Below, piece after piece: positions 63,129 through 64,000 of a stretch of 64,000 nucleotides of DNA (positions within the stretch are counted from its first letter, which is position 1; each line of letters opens with the position of its first letter). The notes below the pieces were generated by a model that saw nothing but the letters and a program-made list of their open reading frames with translations, made no database searches and was not told where the DNA came from. A program made the position numbers and the translations under genes. The DNA comes from Kangiella shandongensis (lineage in GTDB: Bacteria > Pseudomonadota > Gammaproteobacteria > Enterobacterales > Kangiellaceae): positions 56,523-120,522 of the forward strand of contig NZ_JACNML010000010.1 of NCBI RefSeq assembly GCF_020005365.1, read 5' to 3'.

Positions 63129-64000
63129 TTACTCGTGGATTTTAGAAACAACGCCCGCACCTACCGTACGGCCACCTTCACGAATCGCGAAGCGTAAACC
63201 TTCGTCCATCGCAATCGGTGCAATCAGCTCAACATCCATCTTGATGTTGTCGCCTGGCATAACCATCTCTACGCCTTCTGGTAGCTCTACTGCGCCCGTA
63301 ACGTCAGTCGTACGGAAGTAGAACTGTGGGCGGTAGCCTTTGAAGAATGGCGTGTGACGACCACCTTCGTCTTTAGACAAGACGTAAACTTCCGCTTCGA
63401 AACGGGTGTGTGGAGTAATCGTGCCTGGGTGTGCCAGTACCTGACCACGCTCTACTTCGTCACGCTTCGTACCACGCAGTAGTACACCTACGTTATCGCC
63501 TGCTTCACCCTGGTCAAGCAGCTTACGGAACATCTCAACGCCAGTCACCGTCGTCTTCGTAGTATCTTTGATACCAACAATTTCGATTTCTTCACCAACT
63601 TTTACCACACCGCTCTCTACACGGCCGGTGACTACGGTACCACGACCTGAAATGGAGAATACGTCTTCGATTGGTAGCAAGAATGGCTTGTCTACCGCAC
63701 GCTCTGGCTCCGGAATGTATGTATCCAGCGCTTCGCCCAGTGCGATGATCGCTTCTTTACCTAGCTTACCTTCGTCGCCTTCCAACGCTTTCAACGCTGA
63801 ACCTTGAACGATTGGCGTGTCGTCGCCTGGGAACTCGTATTGATCAAGAAGTTCACGAACTTCCATCTCAACTAGCTCTAGCAACTCTTCGTCGTCTACC
63901 ATGTCGCATTTGTTCAAGAATACAACAATCTTCGGTACACCTACCTGACGTGACAACAAGATGTGCTCACGAGTCTGTGGCATCGGGCCGTCGGCTGCCG
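63129..64000 (-). CDS. tuf: Elongation factor Tu, C-terminal part (cut by window edge)
   Basis: EF-Tu brings aminoacyl-tRNA to the ribosome. The frame is open to base 64000, where it reads [14 protein letters not shown], so the gene continues outside. The visible part starts inside the GTPase domain (G4 NKCD) and includes all of domains 2 and 3, ending VVSKIHE. The C-terminal end is complete. In E. coli tufA is followed by rpsJ only after a few genes. Here three accessory genes lie between tuf and rpsJ. Confidence 0.97.
   Translation of the reverse strand, partial: AADGPMPQTREHILLSRQVGVPKIVVFLNKCDMVDDEELLELVEMEVRELLDQYEFPGDDTPIVQGSALKALEGDEGKLGKEAIIALGEALDTYIPEPERAVDKPFLLPIEDVFSISGRGTVVTGRVESGVVKVGEEIEIVGIKDTTKTTVTGVEMFRKLLDQGEAGDNVGVLLRGTKRDEVERGQVLAHPGTITPHTRFEAEVYVLSKDEGGRHTPFFKGYRPQFYFRTTDVTGAVELPEGVEMVMPGDNIKMDVELIAPIAMDEGLRFAIREGGRTVGAGVVSKIHE

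Overview
The window looks like a chromosomal segment of a marine gammaproteobacterium. Gene content and protein sequences are in the style of Kangiella or a close relative, but this is an impression from reading and was not checked by a search. Gene density is high, most intergenic gaps are short, and no rRNA, tRNA or CRISPR array is visible.

Layout. (1) 1-8.4 kb is the tsaE-nnrD-orn / phhB-rsgA-psd neighbourhood, followed by cytochrome b561, DUF937, alkyltransferase-like, DksA-like and YqcC-like genes. An AT-rich gap of about 0.7 kb separates rsgA from psd. It holds an 18-bp perfect inverted repeat and a sequence resembling an insertion-sequence end. (2) 8.5-13.6 kb holds a Fur-boxed TonB-dependent receptor, a RegB/RegA redox two-component pair with a palindrome matching the RegA-type site upstream, and a lipoprotein-greB operon. 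(3) 13.6-21 kb carries an LpxR-like lipid A deacylase, an Smr protein, the ABC-F ATPase Uup, a methyltransferase, a DUF4097 protein and an AsmA-family protein. (4) 21.2-26.6 kb has glnS and an MCE/Mla-type lipid transport operon (STAS-permease, ATPase, MlaD, PqiC-like lipoprotein). (5) 26.8-39.4 kb encodes isoprenoid precursor enzymes (xseB-ispA-dxs), a small island with one unknown gene between inverted repeats, pgpA-thiL-nusB-ribH, an SPFH protein with an apparent N-terminal frameshift, and the riboflavin genes ribBX-ribE-ribD with nrdR and glyA. (6) 39.5-44 kb contains a transglycosylase-like lipoprotein, a degenerate receiver protein, a CDF metal transporter and small membrane proteins, including a 45-residue DUF3149-like protein. 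(7) 44-57.8 kb is the full S10-spc-alpha ribosomal protein cluster, all on the minus strand, with a clear S10 promoter and an attenuator-like leader hairpin. (8) 58-64 kb: instead of tuf lying next to rpsJ there are a GNAT protein, msrA and a very large calcium-binding TSP3-repeat gene, and only then the C-terminal part of tuf at the window edge.

The most unusual object is the 1121-residue TSP3 protein (58956-62321). It carries a CTERM-like sorting helix followed by a second signal-peptide-like segment and an outer-membrane beta-barrel in one reading frame. This looks like a polyprotein or a gene fusion. Also notable are the inverted-repeat-flanked island at 29831-30807, the SPFH frameshift, the putative RegA operator, and the hairpin with a U-tract between rpoA and rplQ.
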